NCBI GenBank assembly: GCA_964462535.1
Contig: CAYWXV010000066.1
Span: forward strand, 1 to 14,522
Length of the DNA stretch: 14,522 bases
Source: CAYWXV01 sp964462535
Lineage (GTDB): Bacteria > Bacteroidota > Ignavibacteria > OLB7
Direction of reading: 5' to 3'
Each line of letters starts with the position of its first letter. The stretch's first letter is position 1. Shown piece by piece: positions 1 to 6,813 of the stretch. Position numbers and translations under genes: made by a program. The notes beneath the pieces are model-generated. The model was not told where the DNA came from. It saw nothing but the letters and a program-made list of their open reading frames with translations, and ran no database searches.

Positions 1-75
1 GTCCTTCAGGAGATCGTCGCGGTTGCCGAAGAAGGGCGAACTGCGGCCGTACAGCCAGCCCCCATCGCGGCCTAG
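1..75 (+). CDS. possible 3' end of an upstream gene (partial, unidentified)
   Basis: The first frame is open from the window edge to a TAG at 73-75 and reads 24 residues ending AAVQPAPIAA. A hairpin lies 31 nt after the stop, which is where a transcription end would be expected. About two thirds of third-codon positions are G or C. The piece is too short to assign to any family. The opposite strand is also open from 96 to 1 and reads protein-like text (for example GRDGGWLYGRSS), but it has a stop just upstream at 97-99 and no ATG, GTG or TTG, so a gene cannot start there inside the window. The coding strand here is uncertain. Confidence 0.25.
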   Translation, partial: VLQEIVAVAEEGRTAAVQPAPIAA

Positions 76-106
76 CCAAGAATTCCGATCTTCCTCCTAT
101 CGTGTA

Positions 107-129
107 GGCCACTCAGTTTCTGAGTGGCC
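107..129. repeat. perfect 10-bp hairpin (inverted repeat) upstream of the CDP-alcohol phosphotransferase gene
   Basis: GGCCACTCAG (107-116) and CTGAGTGGCC (120-129) are perfect reverse complements around a TTT loop. No T-run follows on either strand, so it is not a textbook intrinsic terminator. It could end transcription of a gene stopping at 75 or act as an operator. I see nothing else of note between 76 and 234, and no clear SD before the ATG at 235. Confidence 0.6.
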
Positions 130-234
130 ACCGCCCACAACGTGTCGCGCGGCTGGCCCGTTGGCGATCCGCCGCCCCGCTTCCCGGCAAGAGTGAGATA
201 GGGAGCACATGGCAACAGGCTCCCATCAACAGGC

Positions 235-1131
235 ATGTCGATCTATTCCGAGTACACTGCATCGCTGAAACATCCCGAGGCCGAGGAACTCCTCGACCTC
301 GTGGTCTTTCGCCCCCTTGCCTTCATACTGGTCAAGGGGGTTCTTCCTTTTCCGATCACGCCGAACCAGATCACGATCGTCGCGATCCTCTTCGGTGTGG
401 CGGCCGGCATCCTCTACGGCTTCGGAACACCGTGGGCATTCTTCGTCGCCGCCTGCTTCTACGCCCTCTCCAACATCCTTGATTGTGCCGACGGCATGGT
501 CGCCCGGTTGAAGCGGAATGGGACCGAGGTCGGGAGAATCATCGATGGTGTCGCCGACTACATCACAAGCATCGCTATCTATGTCGGTCTCGGTATCGGC
601 CTGACGAAGATGGGGGTCGAACTTCCGCTGGGAACGTGGACTGTCGTGCTGGTTGGCGGGGTAAGCCATGCGATTCATGCGTTCCTTTTCGACTACTATC
701 GGAACGAGTTCATGGCCAGTCTCCGGGGCGAAACGTCAGCGACAGCACAGGAGCTTGCCGAAAGTCGCGAGACGCTCCGAGTGCTTCGAGAGGCGCGGAC
801 CGGCTTTTTCCGCCGCGTTCTGATTCAGCTATACATTAGGTACTCGTCATTGCAGGTTCGTGGCGGTCGTGGCGAGCGCCAGGCGCTCGAGGCCAGCGAG
901 TACGCTCGTCGTAACAGGACCTTTCTCCGTCTGTGGAGCTACATCGGATCGACGACGCACATCGCCATTCTTGTCGTCATGACCCTTGTCGACCGCATTG
1001 ACCTCTTCTTTCTCTACAACGTGGTGGTGGCCAACATCTGGATGATCCTCCTCTGGTCCATTCAGACGTTCCGAGATCGTCGCCTGGCGATGGTGACGCC
1101 CGACACGACACTCCCCGAAGCCAACGGCTGA
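235..1131 (+). CDS. CDP-alcohol phosphotransferase family membrane enzyme
   Basis: This 298-aa polytopic inner-membrane protein carries the full family signature: D83, D86, G87, A90, R91, G100, D104 and D108, with the usual D-x2-D-G-x2-A-R-x8-G-x3-D-x3-D spacing. The aspartates bind the metal and the CDP-linked donor. Hydrophobic segments lie around residues 25-38, 46-62, 66-82, 110-125, 134-152, 236-252 and 257-276. A charged insert at about 155-230 is longer than in the smallest members. The family moves a phospho-alcohol headgroup from a CDP-alcohol or CDP-diacylglycerol onto an acceptor such as phosphatidylinositol or di-inositol-phosphate precursors. The substrate cannot be read from the sequence. 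The start is the only ATG after the in-frame TAG at 199-201. The next gene is 9 nt downstream and encodes a nucleotidyltransferase, suggesting a paired pathway. Confidence 0.88.
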   Translation: MSIYSEYTASLKHPEAEELLDLVVFRPLAFILVKGVLPFPITPNQITIVAILFGVAAGILYGFGTPWAFFVAACFYALSNILDCADGMVARLKRNGTEVGRIIDGVADYITSIAIYVGLGIGLTKMGVELPLGTWTVVLVGGVSHAIHAFLFDYYRNEFMASLRGETSATAQELAESRETLRVLREARTGFFRRVLIQLYIRYSSLQVRGGRGERQALEASEYARRNRTFLRLWSYIGSTTHIAILVVMTLVDRIDLFFLYNVVVANIWMILLWSIQTFRDRRLAMVTPDTTLPEANG

Positions 1132-1140
1132 TTCGGACGC

Positions 1141-1887
1141 ATGCCCCTTCTCCCTCTTTACCTTCTTGCCGGTTCCGGTGAGCGCCTTCGCCCCCTGACG
1201 GACACGCAACCCAAGGCTCTCATCCCGATCAACGATCGCCCGATCCTCGCACGTTCAATCGATTTCCTCTACGAACTGGGACATCGACGATTCGCCGTCG
1301 TGACCGGGTACCGGAGCGAGATGATCCACGATTTCTTTGCAAGCGGGTATCCCGACGTCGACGTCACCTACATCCACAACGACCGCTACCGCGAGACGAA
1401 CAACGCCTACTCTCTCTGGCTTGCCCGCGATCTCTTTGGCGACGATGGCATGCTTCTGCTTGACGGCGACATCCTCTTCCAGAGAGAGATCGCCGCTCTG
1501 ATGAACGCTGGGCCCGAAGAAGGGAACCGCCTTGCAGTCCGACGCTCTGACGATCTCTCCTGGGAAGAGATCAAGGTGCTCCTGGACGAAGAGGGGAACA
1601 TCACGCGCATCGGCAAGGACCTGGATCCGGGGACGAGCTATGGCGAATCCATAGGCATTGCCCGATTTGATCGAGACGGTACCGAACGACTGTTCGCAGC
1701 GCTCGGCGAGCGTATCGCCAATGGACGTGGGGAGAATGAGTTTTACGAAGCGTCGTTTCAACAGATGATAGATGAGGGGACCCGGATAGGCATCGTCGAC
1801 ACAATGGGATTTCGTTGCATCGAGATTGACACACCGGAGGACCTGTCAGCCGCCGAGAGAGACGTGGCCGCTCACGTGGACGATTAG
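1141..1887 (+). CDS. sugar-phosphate/phosphoalcohol nucleotidyltransferase (LicC/IPCT-like)
   Basis: This 248-aa soluble Rossmann-type NTP transferase has the nucleotide-binding signature LLAGSGERLRPLT with P24-K25, a metal-binding LLLDGD block (D108, D110) and a late IEIDTPEDL motif. The TNNAYSLWLA stretch (87-96) resembles phosphocholine cytidylyltransferase (LicC) and inositol-1-phosphate cytidylyltransferase rather than glucose-1-phosphate enzymes. The likely reaction is NTP plus phospho-headgroup to NDP-headgroup and pyrophosphate. The headgroup (choline, ethanolamine, inositol or glycerol) is not decidable. The ATG lies 9 nt after the TGA of the phosphotransferase gene and in the same frame, with only TTC GGA CGC between, so the two are almost certainly co-transcribed. 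In IPCT/DIPPS enzymes the same two activities occur as one polypeptide, which supports a joint role. No myo-inositol-phosphate synthase is visible nearby. Confidence 0.82.
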   Translation: MPLLPLYLLAGSGERLRPLTDTQPKALIPINDRPILARSIDFLYELGHRRFAVVTGYRSEMIHDFFASGYPDVDVTYIHNDRYRETNNAYSLWLARDLFGDDGMLLLDGDILFQREIAALMNAGPEEGNRLAVRRSDDLSWEEIKVLLDEEGNITRIGKDLDPGTSYGESIGIARFDRDGTERLFAALGERIANGRGENEFYEASFQQMIDEGTRIGIVDTMGFRCIEIDTPEDLSAAERDVAAHVDD

Positions 1888-1982
1888 CTACAGATTTGCA
1901 TGACAATTATCAGTCTTTCGACCTTCGCGCGCACGTAGGTTATTCGCGACTCCCACAGGGATACATCGCTGATAATAGACGC

Positions 1983-1987
1983 GGAGG
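1983..1987 (+). promoter_or_regulatory. Shine-Dalgarno GGAGG of the sqr gene
   Basis: GGAGG sits 5 nt before the ATG at 1993, a strong SD that fixes the start. Most other genes in the window have no comparable SD. In the 105-nt gap before it, ATTATCAG (1906-1913) and CTGATAAT (1969-1976) are perfect inverted copies 55 nt apart. I cannot assign them to a regulator. Confidence 0.75.
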
Positions 1988-1992
1988 ACACT

Positions 1993-3189
1993 ATGGAAAG
2001 GAAACGGATCGTCGTAGTCGGAACAAGTTTTGCCGGCTACACCGGGGCGCTGGAACTGCATGAACTGCTAGGGGACGCCCACGACATCACTGTCATCGCC
2101 AACACCCACAACTTCGTCTTCATCCCTTCCCTCATTTGGTACCCGTTCGGTCTGCGGGACGAGAAGGATATCTCGTTCGACGTACGTCCGATCTATGCCG
2201 ATCGGGGAATCAACTTCATAGAGGAACCAGTGCTCCGGTTCGATCTGGAGCAGAAACTGGTCATCACGCCGACGCAGGAACTGCCGTACGACTACTTGTT
2301 GATTGCAACAGGACCGAAGGTCGATTTCGAGAGCGTGCAAGGGCTGGGACCACACAAGAATTCGTTCTCCATCTGCAACGTAGATCACGCGACGCATGCG
2401 CGCGCGGGGTGGGAAGAGTTTCTCAAGAATCCAGGCCCAATCGTCATCGGTGCCGCGCAAGGGGCTGCATGCTTCGGTGCGGCCTACGAGTTCGTGTTCA
2501 ACGTCCGCCATCAACTGAAGAAGAAGCACCTTCTGGACAAGGCGCCGATTACCTACGTGACCGCAGAGCCTTTCCTTGCACACTTCGGCATCGGTGGCTT
2601 CGGGAGCGCGCAGACGATGTGCGAGAAGATGTTCAAGATGTATGACATCGAATGGAGAACCAATGCGGTGGTGGATGAAGTGAAGCCAGACGGCGTTCTG
2701 CTGAAGGATGGTGAGTTCCTCCCCTCGAAATACACCATGATCATCCCCCGATTCCTTGGCGTGGATGCTATCCGAAACACGCCGGGTCTTGGGAATGCCA
2801 ACGGGTTCATCGAGACCGACGATGGGTATCGTCACAAGGAGCACCCGGAGATCTATGCTGCTGGTGTGACGGTGTTCGTGCCCCCGGAAGGAGAAACACC
2901 TGTCGCGTGTGGTGTGCCGAAGACCGGATATCCTTCAGAGCAGATGGCGAAGACTGCGGCCTGGAACATCAAGGCGGACATCGAAGGCCTCGACCCGAAG
3001 TCTATGCCATTCTCGATGATCCACGCCTACTGCATCATGGACACCGGCAACATGGGGATGATGATTGTCGGCGATCACATGCTGAAAGAACGCCACCTGG
3101 AGTTCATCATCCCCGGCCCACAAGCCCACTGGGCAAAAGTCGCATTCGAAAAGTACTTCCTCTACTCGCGCAAGCACGGACACGTCTAG
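1993..3189 (+). CDS. sqr: sulfide:quinone oxidoreductase
   Basis: This 398-aa FAD flavoprotein oxidises hydrogen sulfide to polysulfide or sulfur and passes electrons to membrane quinone. The N-terminal dinucleotide fold is VVVGTSFAGYTGA, with Ser in place of the middle Gly of GxGxxG. A second fold begins at about 148 (PIVIGAAQGAACFGA). C128, C160 and C347 fall where the three redox-active SQR cysteines lie (C128/C160/C356 in Acidithiobacillus ferrooxidans numbering). VPKTGYPSEQMA (308-319) is the quinone-side SQR motif, and WAKVAFEKYFLYSR near the C-terminus is the typical amphipathic tail. Extra cysteines are C210 and C306. The length is normal for SQR. It is monocistronic by spacing, with its own SD and a downstream terminator. 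The SQR subtype I-VI is not assigned. Other members of the pyridine-nucleotide disulfide family are less likely because all three cysteines are kept. Confidence 0.9.
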   Translation: MERKRIVVVGTSFAGYTGALELHELLGDAHDITVIANTHNFVFIPSLIWYPFGLRDEKDISFDVRPIYADRGINFIEEPVLRFDLEQKLVITPTQELPYDYLLIATGPKVDFESVQGLGPHKNSFSICNVDHATHARAGWEEFLKNPGPIVIGAAQGAACFGAAYEFVFNVRHQLKKKHLLDKAPITYVTAEPFLAHFGIGGFGSAQTMCEKMFKMYDIEWRTNAVVDEVKPDGVLLKDGEFLPSKYTMIIPRFLGVDAIRNTPGLGNANGFIETDDGYRHKEHPEIYAAGVTVFVPPEGETPVACGVPKTGYPSEQMAKTAAWNIKADIEGLDPKSMPFSMIHAYCIMDTGNMGMMIVGDHMLKERHLEFIIPGPQAHWAKVAFEKYFLYSRKHGHV

Positions 3190-3258
3190 GGGCTGGGGGC
3201 TTGGGTCTGGGGGCTGAGGGATGCGGAGGGGAAGTGGGAAGTGGGAAGTGGGAAAAAT
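3189..3258 (+). repeat. G-rich heptanucleotide tandem array with two G-quadruplex motifs
   Basis: Reading in 7-nt steps from the last base of the sqr stop codon gives GGGGCTG, GGGGCTT, GGGTCTG, GGGGCTG, AGGGATG, CGGAGGG, then GAAGTGG three times and GAAAAAT, without an indel. The first part has five runs of at least three G with loops of 2-4. The second has GGGG followed by three GGG runs with AAGT loops. Both meet the usual quadruplex pattern and would be in the sqr transcript. Confidence 0.8.
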
Positions 3259-3272
3259 CGAGCGATAGTGCA

Positions 3273-3300
3273 AGGCGCCCTTCGGGGCGCCTCGCGTTTT
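3273..3300 (+). terminator. intrinsic terminator after sqr
   Basis: AGGCGCCC (3273-3280), loop TTCG, GGGCGCCT (3285-3292) form a perfect 8-bp GC-rich stem with a stable UUCG tetraloop, followed by CGCG and TTTT. The T-run is only on the + side, so it serves sqr and not the convergent channel gene. The four T's begin 4 nt after the stem, so the tail is modest. Confidence 0.75.
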
Positions 3301-3349
3301 AGCCGAAGCCACAGCGTTCACGAACGGCGAGACATGCAACGCGAAGGAT

Positions 3350-4408
3350 CTAACGTCCACTACCCCCCGCCACCCAACGCGAGAACTTCTGGATTTCTCC
3401 CAGGCCGCCAATGAGGATGAGGGTTTCGCCCGGTTCGATGATTCGTTGGGCATCCGGCGAGATAATGAACTCCCCGCTAGGCGTCTGCATTGCAAGGATA
3501 GTCAGGTTCCAACGGTTCCGAATGTTCGTCTCCGCAAGCGTACGCCCGGCGATCTCCGCCCCCTTTGGAACGATCACCTCTCCGACATCGACGTCCATCT
3601 CTTCAATGTTGAAGATCTTCGACATGAAGTCATGCACCTTCGGCTGCAGAAGCGCAAGAGCCAGGCGGTGCCCTCCAATGGCGTCGGGATTGACGACACG
3701 ATCGGCTCCAACGCGGCGGAGCTTGAGCTCAGAGCTTTCGTTGGCTGCGCGGGCAACGACAAGGATGTTTGGATTGAATTCCCGTGACGTTACCACGGTC
3801 AGGACGTTTGCAGCGTCGCTGTTCAAGGCTGCCACGATTCCGCGCGCACGATCGACGCCAGCTTTTCGCAAGACAGCATCGTCTTCCGCGTCCCCCATCA
3901 GATATGGGTATCCTTCAGCAATCAACGTCTCCTCAACGCGAGGATCGCGCTCGATGATGACGAAGGGTTCGTTCCTGTGAACCAGATCGCGCACGATCTG
4001 TCTCCCCATGCGGCCGAAGCCGCACACGATGTAGTGATTCTGTAGGTCCATCAACGAACGGTCCATTCGGCGTCGCTGCATGGACACCCAGACACTCTCG
4101 CCGAACAGAACCTCGATTCCGTTGGTGATCGCCCAGGCTCCCGCCCCCACGCCGATAATGATGAATGCGGTGGTATAGAGTCGACCCAGCTGCGACAGCG
4201 GATGAACCTCTCCGAAGCCTACCGTCGCGAGTGTAATGACGGTCATGTAGAACGCGTCAATCAGCCCCATCTTCTCAACGACGACAAATCCAGCAGTCCC
4301 CCCAACGATCAATAAGCCCAGAACGATAATCGAAAGCCGAAACCGTCGGAGTGGTTCGTTCAGGACGTCGTGAACGTAGAGTCGGATTTTGCGCGCCGCA
4401 TCTTGCAT
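3350..4408 (-). CDS. two-TM potassium channel with RCK (TrkA-N/TrkA-C) domains
   Basis: This 352-aa inner-membrane K+ channel subunit probably acts as a tetramer. TM1 is about 24-43, the pore helix about 50-61, and the selectivity filter TVGFGE is at 62-67, a GFG variant of GYG. TM2 is about 76-100. A cytosolic RCK domain starts at about 125 with the nucleotide-binding loop VCGFGRMGRQIV (G130, G132, G135) and an acidic IIERD end of the second strand. A TrkA-C module (about 278-343, KGAEIAGRTLAET and GETLILIGG) follows. This layout is that of MthK/Kch-type ligand-gated channels, usually gated by Ca2+ or nucleotides. It lies downstream of hemN on the same strand, 233 nt away with repeats between, so it may have its own promoter. 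No SD precedes the ATG. Confidence 0.88.
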   Translation of the reverse strand: MQDAARKIRLYVHDVLNEPLRRFRLSIIVLGLLIVGGTAGFVVVEKMGLIDAFYMTVITLATVGFGEVHPLSQLGRLYTTAFIIIGVGAGAWAITNGIEVLFGESVWVSMQRRRMDRSLMDLQNHYIVCGFGRMGRQIVRDLVHRNEPFVIIERDPRVEETLIAEGYPYLMGDAEDDAVLRKAGVDRARGIVAALNSDAANVLTVVTSREFNPNILVVARAANESSELKLRRVGADRVVNPDAIGGHRLALALLQPKVHDFMSKIFNIEEMDVDVGEVIVPKGAEIAGRTLAETNIRNRWNLTILAMQTPSGEFIISPDAQRIIEPGETLILIGGLGEIQKFSRWVAGGSGR

Positions 4409-4421
4409 GCGGGGAATATAG
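4409..4421 (-). promoter_or_regulatory. candidate -10 region abutting the channel start codon
   Basis: Read on the minus strand, CTATATTCCCCGC directly precedes the ATG. TATATT is a good -10 hexamer, and +1 would fall near or on the A of the ATG, giving a leaderless or nearly leaderless message. That would explain the missing SD. No good -35 is visible. A 12-of-13 match (CTATCTTCCCCGC) lies just before the start at 6814. Confidence 0.35.
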
Positions 4422-4432
4422 GGAGTGGGGAC

Positions 4433-4486
4433 GGCTGGGCAGCTAGGCGGCTAGGCGGCTAGGCGGCTAGGCGGCTGGCGGCTAGC
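4433..4486. repeat. octanucleotide tandem repeat GGCTAGGC
   Basis: In 8-nt steps the sequence is GGCTGGGC, AGCTAGGC, then GGCTAGGC three times, followed by the 7-nt variants GGCTGGC and GGCTAGC. It lies about 25 nt upstream of the channel start codon. The 4487-4572 stretch after it shows no gene or clear motif. Confidence 0.8.
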
Positions 4487-4572
4487 AAGTTGGCACGGGC
4501 TGCGTAGCACCTCGAGCCTGCCAAGGGGCGTCTGCTCGATACTGACACCGCCGGCGTGGGGCTCCAGACATG

Positions 4573-4641
4573 CACCAACAACGGACAACCAACCACTGAC
4601 GGCCAACAACGGACAACCCACAACGCACGGCCAACAACGAC
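4573..4641. repeat. heptanucleotide tandem array AACNNAC abutting the hemN stop
   Basis: In 7-nt steps from 4573: CACCAAC, AACGGAC, AACCAAC, CACTGAC, GGCCAAC, AACGGAC, AACCCAC, AACGCAC, GGCCAAC, AACGAC(C). The last unit touches the complement of the hemN stop codon (4642-4644). The unit is the same type as at 11884-11911, but the orientation relative to the neighbouring gene is reversed. Confidence 0.75.
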
Positions 4642-6048
4642 CTACACAGCACGCGAGAAACGTCGCTCGGTCTCCTTGCCGGCCAGGTAGGCGTCAAACG
4701 TCGCAGCGACCGTGCGGATGAATACACGACCGAGCGGTGTAACGCGAATGGAGTCCTCTCCTATCAACACAAGACCGTCGTCCACCATCTCAGCGAGCCG
4801 CTCGATCTCGTCGACGAAGTGTTCGCGGAATTCTATCCCGAATTCCTTCTCGATGCGCGACGGGACAACGACCGTCTTACAAAGGATTTCGTTGATCACC
4901 TTCCGGCGGAGCCGATCCTCAGCCTCCAATCTCATTCCTCGCATGACGGGAAGACGACCTGCGTCTATCGCTGCGTAGTAGTCGGGCAGGTCGCGCTGGT
5001 TCTGCGAATAGATGTCCTCCATCGACCCGATGGCGCTGACGCCGAAGGCCAGCAGATCGCAATCGCCGCGAGCCGTATAGCCCTGGAAGTTCCGACCCAT
5101 CCGTCCCATGTCCTGCGCCTGCGCAAGCTCGTCCCCTTCTCGGACAAAGTGATCGAGTCCGATGTAGCGATACCCCCCCTTCTGCAGTCGATCAGCAGCA
5201 GCGCAGAAAATCCGAAACTTCTCCAGTGGATCGGGAAGATGACGGGCGAAGCTTCCCTGCTGCTTCTTCATCCAGGGGACGTGGGCATAGCTGAAGAGAG
5301 CGATACGATCCGGCCCCATCTCAATCACCTGATCGACCGTGGGCAGGAATCGTTCCACGGTCTGATGGGGAAGACCATAGATGAGGTCGACGTTGATACT
5401 CTCGAATCCGAGTTCTCTGCATTGATCGAAGAGACCACGGGTCATCTCGTATGGCTGAACACGTCGAATCGTCTTCTGCACTTCCTCATCCAGATCCTGC
5501 ACACCCATACTGACGCGATTGAATCCGACCGATCGAAGAGCGACAAGCTGTTCGTGATCGACGGTTCGCGGCTCGATCTCGATCGCTGTCTCAGCCCCCG
5601 GCATGATCCTGAAGCGATTGCTCAGCATCCCGTAGAGCTCGACAATCTGTTCTGCAGACAGATAGGTCGGCGTCCCCCCTCCCCAATGAATCTGATCCAC
5701 CGGACGGGATGTGTCAACCATGTCCGCGACCATGTCAATCTCCTTCCTGAGCCGCTCCAAATAGGGAAGGGCAACACTCCGATCGCGGCTGACAACGACA
5801 TTGCAGCCACAATAGAGACAGAGCGAGGAGCAGAAGGGGATGTGGACGTAGAGGGAGAGTGGGCGAGCGGAATGGTAGCGCATGGCACACGCCGCGCGCA
5901 GATCGAGTTCGCTGAAGGAATCATCCCACTCTGGAGCGGTGGGATAGCTGGTGTAGCGCGGGACCGGACGTCCGTAACGCTCGAGAAGCTCCGGGGTAAT
6001 GCCGACAATCCGGCCGGCAACGGCAAGTTCAATCGTGGGGGTTTCCAT
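4642..6048 (-). CDS. hemN: oxygen-independent coproporphyrinogen III oxidase
   Basis: This 468-aa cytosolic radical-SAM enzyme converts coproporphyrinogen III to protoporphyrinogen IX without oxygen in haem synthesis. The E. coli enzyme has 457 aa. RYTSYPTAPEW is at 31-41. The iron-sulfur motif YVHIPFCSSLCLYCGCN holds C73, C77 and C80, with C82 as in true HemN. Then come the SAM-side glycines IHWGGGTPTYL, the DLIYGLPHQT block and the NFQGYT motif typical of genuine HemN rather than HemW. The C-terminal HemN domain is complete. Start choice: the ATG at 6048 leaves an N-terminal extension of normal size before RYTSYPTA. No SD is seen. It is divergent from the gene at 6121 with a palindrome between, and is followed on the same strand by the channel gene. 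Confidence 0.95.
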   Translation of the reverse strand: METPTIELAVAGRIVGITPELLERYGRPVPRYTSYPTAPEWDDSFSELDLRAACAMRYHSARPLSLYVHIPFCSSLCLYCGCNVVVSRDRSVALPYLERLRKEIDMVADMVDTSRPVDQIHWGGGTPTYLSAEQIVELYGMLSNRFRIMPGAETAIEIEPRTVDHEQLVALRSVGFNRVSMGVQDLDEEVQKTIRRVQPYEMTRGLFDQCRELGFESINVDLIYGLPHQTVERFLPTVDQVIEMGPDRIALFSYAHVPWMKKQQGSFARHLPDPLEKFRIFCAAADRLQKGGYRYIGLDHFVREGDELAQAQDMGRMGRNFQGYTARGDCDLLAFGVSAIGSMEDIYSQNQRDLPDYYAAIDAGRLPVMRGMRLEAEDRLRRKVINEILCKTVVVPSRIEKEFGIEFREHFVDEIERLAEMVDDGLVLIGEDSIRVTPLGRVFIRTVAATFDAYLAGKETERRFSRAV

Positions 6049-6067
6049 AGCGATGGCAGTTTAGGCC

Positions 6068-6085
6068 GTTGCTCCCCGGAGCAAC
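6068..6085. promoter_or_regulatory. perfect 18-bp palindrome in the hemN/6121 divergent promoter region
   Basis: GTTGCTCC (6068-6075), CC, GGAGCAAC (6078-6085) is a perfect 8-bp inverted repeat, 19 nt upstream of the hemN ATG and 35 nt upstream of the ATG at 6121. Position and symmetry suit an operator for a dimeric regulator. Its half-sites are spaced wider than the TTGAT-N4-ATCAA site of FNR, so an FNR-type role is not supported directly. No promoter hexamers are convincing. Confidence 0.45.
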
Positions 6086-6120
6086 ATGACCAATGTCAGG
6101 GTTCAACGATCTTCTTCAAA

Positions 6121-6753
6121 ATGAGCATTCGCTGCTCACCGACCTTCGAACAATTTCTGCGTGACGCGCGGCAGTCGGGACGGCTGGTCAACGCCGTGTT
6201 CGAAGAACGCATCTACCATTTGGTCGGAATCCTCACAAGGATCACCGACGCGTTGACGGCCGACCACATCCCATATGAACTTGTCGGAGGTCTTGCAGTT
6301 CTTGCGCACATCCAGGACGTTGCTCCGGACGGAGAGCGGACGACGAAGGACGTCGACCTGATGATCAATCGAGGCGACCTTCAACGACTGGTGGCTGCGG
6401 CCGCGCAATTCGGCTTTCGATTCCGTGATGATCCGCGCATCGACATGCTGATGTCGGAGAACGATGACACAGCTCGTAATGCGGTCCATCTGATCTATGC
6501 GGGAGAATCGAACAGACCCGATCAACTCCTCCCCAACCCCGAGTTGCGTCCTGTTCGGAAGATGATTCGGGGAAGGAAGGTGATGGTGGTTCCCCTCCCG
6601 GATCTCGTTAGAATGAAGCTCACGGCCTTTCGCCTGAAGGATCAGGTCCATGTGCAGTCGCTCGACCGGACCGGTTTGATAACACCCGAAATCTCAGAGG
6701 TACTTCCCCCCTCCCTGAAATCGCGGCTGCAGCATGTTCGGGATTCGGAGTGA
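6121..6753 (+). CDS. nucleotidyltransferase-fold protein (AbiEii/MNT-like), function unknown
   Basis: This protein has 210 aa. ELVGGLAVLAHI (53-64) followed by RTTKDVDLMI (73-82) is the GG...D-x-D core of minimal nucleotidyltransferases, with D77 and D79 as the probable metal ligands. A VPLPDLVRMKLTAFRLKDQVH block near 157-177 is typical of the C-terminal helices of such hypothetical proteins. The frame stays open upstream to 4819, but that stretch is antisense to hemN, so the ATG at 6121 is chosen. It sits just beyond the hemN promoter region and begins the recognisable domain. AbiEii-like proteins are toxins with an adjacent antitoxin. No partner gene is visible here, so toxin function is unsupported. 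Its relation to hemN or to the metal cluster 60 nt downstream is unclear. Confidence 0.7.
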   Translation: MSIRCSPTFEQFLRDARQSGRLVNAVFEERIYHLVGILTRITDALTADHIPYELVGGLAVLAHIQDVAPDGERTTKDVDLMINRGDLQRLVAAAAQFGFRFRDDPRIDMLMSENDDTARNAVHLIYAGESNRPDQLLPNPELRPVRKMIRGRKVMVVPLPDLVRMKLTAFRLKDQVHVQSLDRTGLITPEISEVLPPSLKSRLQHVRDSE

Positions 6754-6791
6754 TTCCGCTCGCCCCCCGTGTCTCGATAACACCCAAATGA

Positions 6792-6804
6792 CTATCTTCC
6801 CCGC
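6792..6804 (+). promoter_or_regulatory. candidate -10 region before the metal-efflux cluster
   Basis: CTATCTTCCCCGC, with TATCTT at 6793-6798, lies 9 nt before the ATG at 6814. It matches 12 of 13 bases of the element preceding the potassium channel start. If used, the leader would be about 9 nt, in line with the lack of an SD. No clear -35. Confidence 0.3.
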
Positions 6805-6813
6805 TTCAGTCTA

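Noticed and set aside
1960..1980. GATAAT at 1971-1976 as the -10 of sqr
   Set aside because: The start of transcription would fall within the SD at 1983-1987, and no -35 is visible at the right distance.
2068..2844. 258-aa minus-strand ORF
   Set aside because: Antisense to sqr. No domain, and explained by codon bias of the real gene.
6068..6085. FNR box controlling hemN
   Set aside because: Half-sites TTGCT...AGCAA are spaced by 6 nt rather than 4 and the bases differ from TTGAT/ATCAA. It is kept only as a palindrome.
4819..6120. Long open frame on the + strand in front of the nucleotidyltransferase gene (644 aa in total)
   Set aside because: It is fully antisense to hemN, whose motifs are unambiguous. 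The translation has no recognisable domain before residue 435. The real gene starts at 6121.
6121..6753. Type IV toxin-antitoxin (AbiE) system
   Set aside because: The nucleotidyltransferase core is present but there is no adjacent antitoxin gene. Both neighbours are otherwise assigned.
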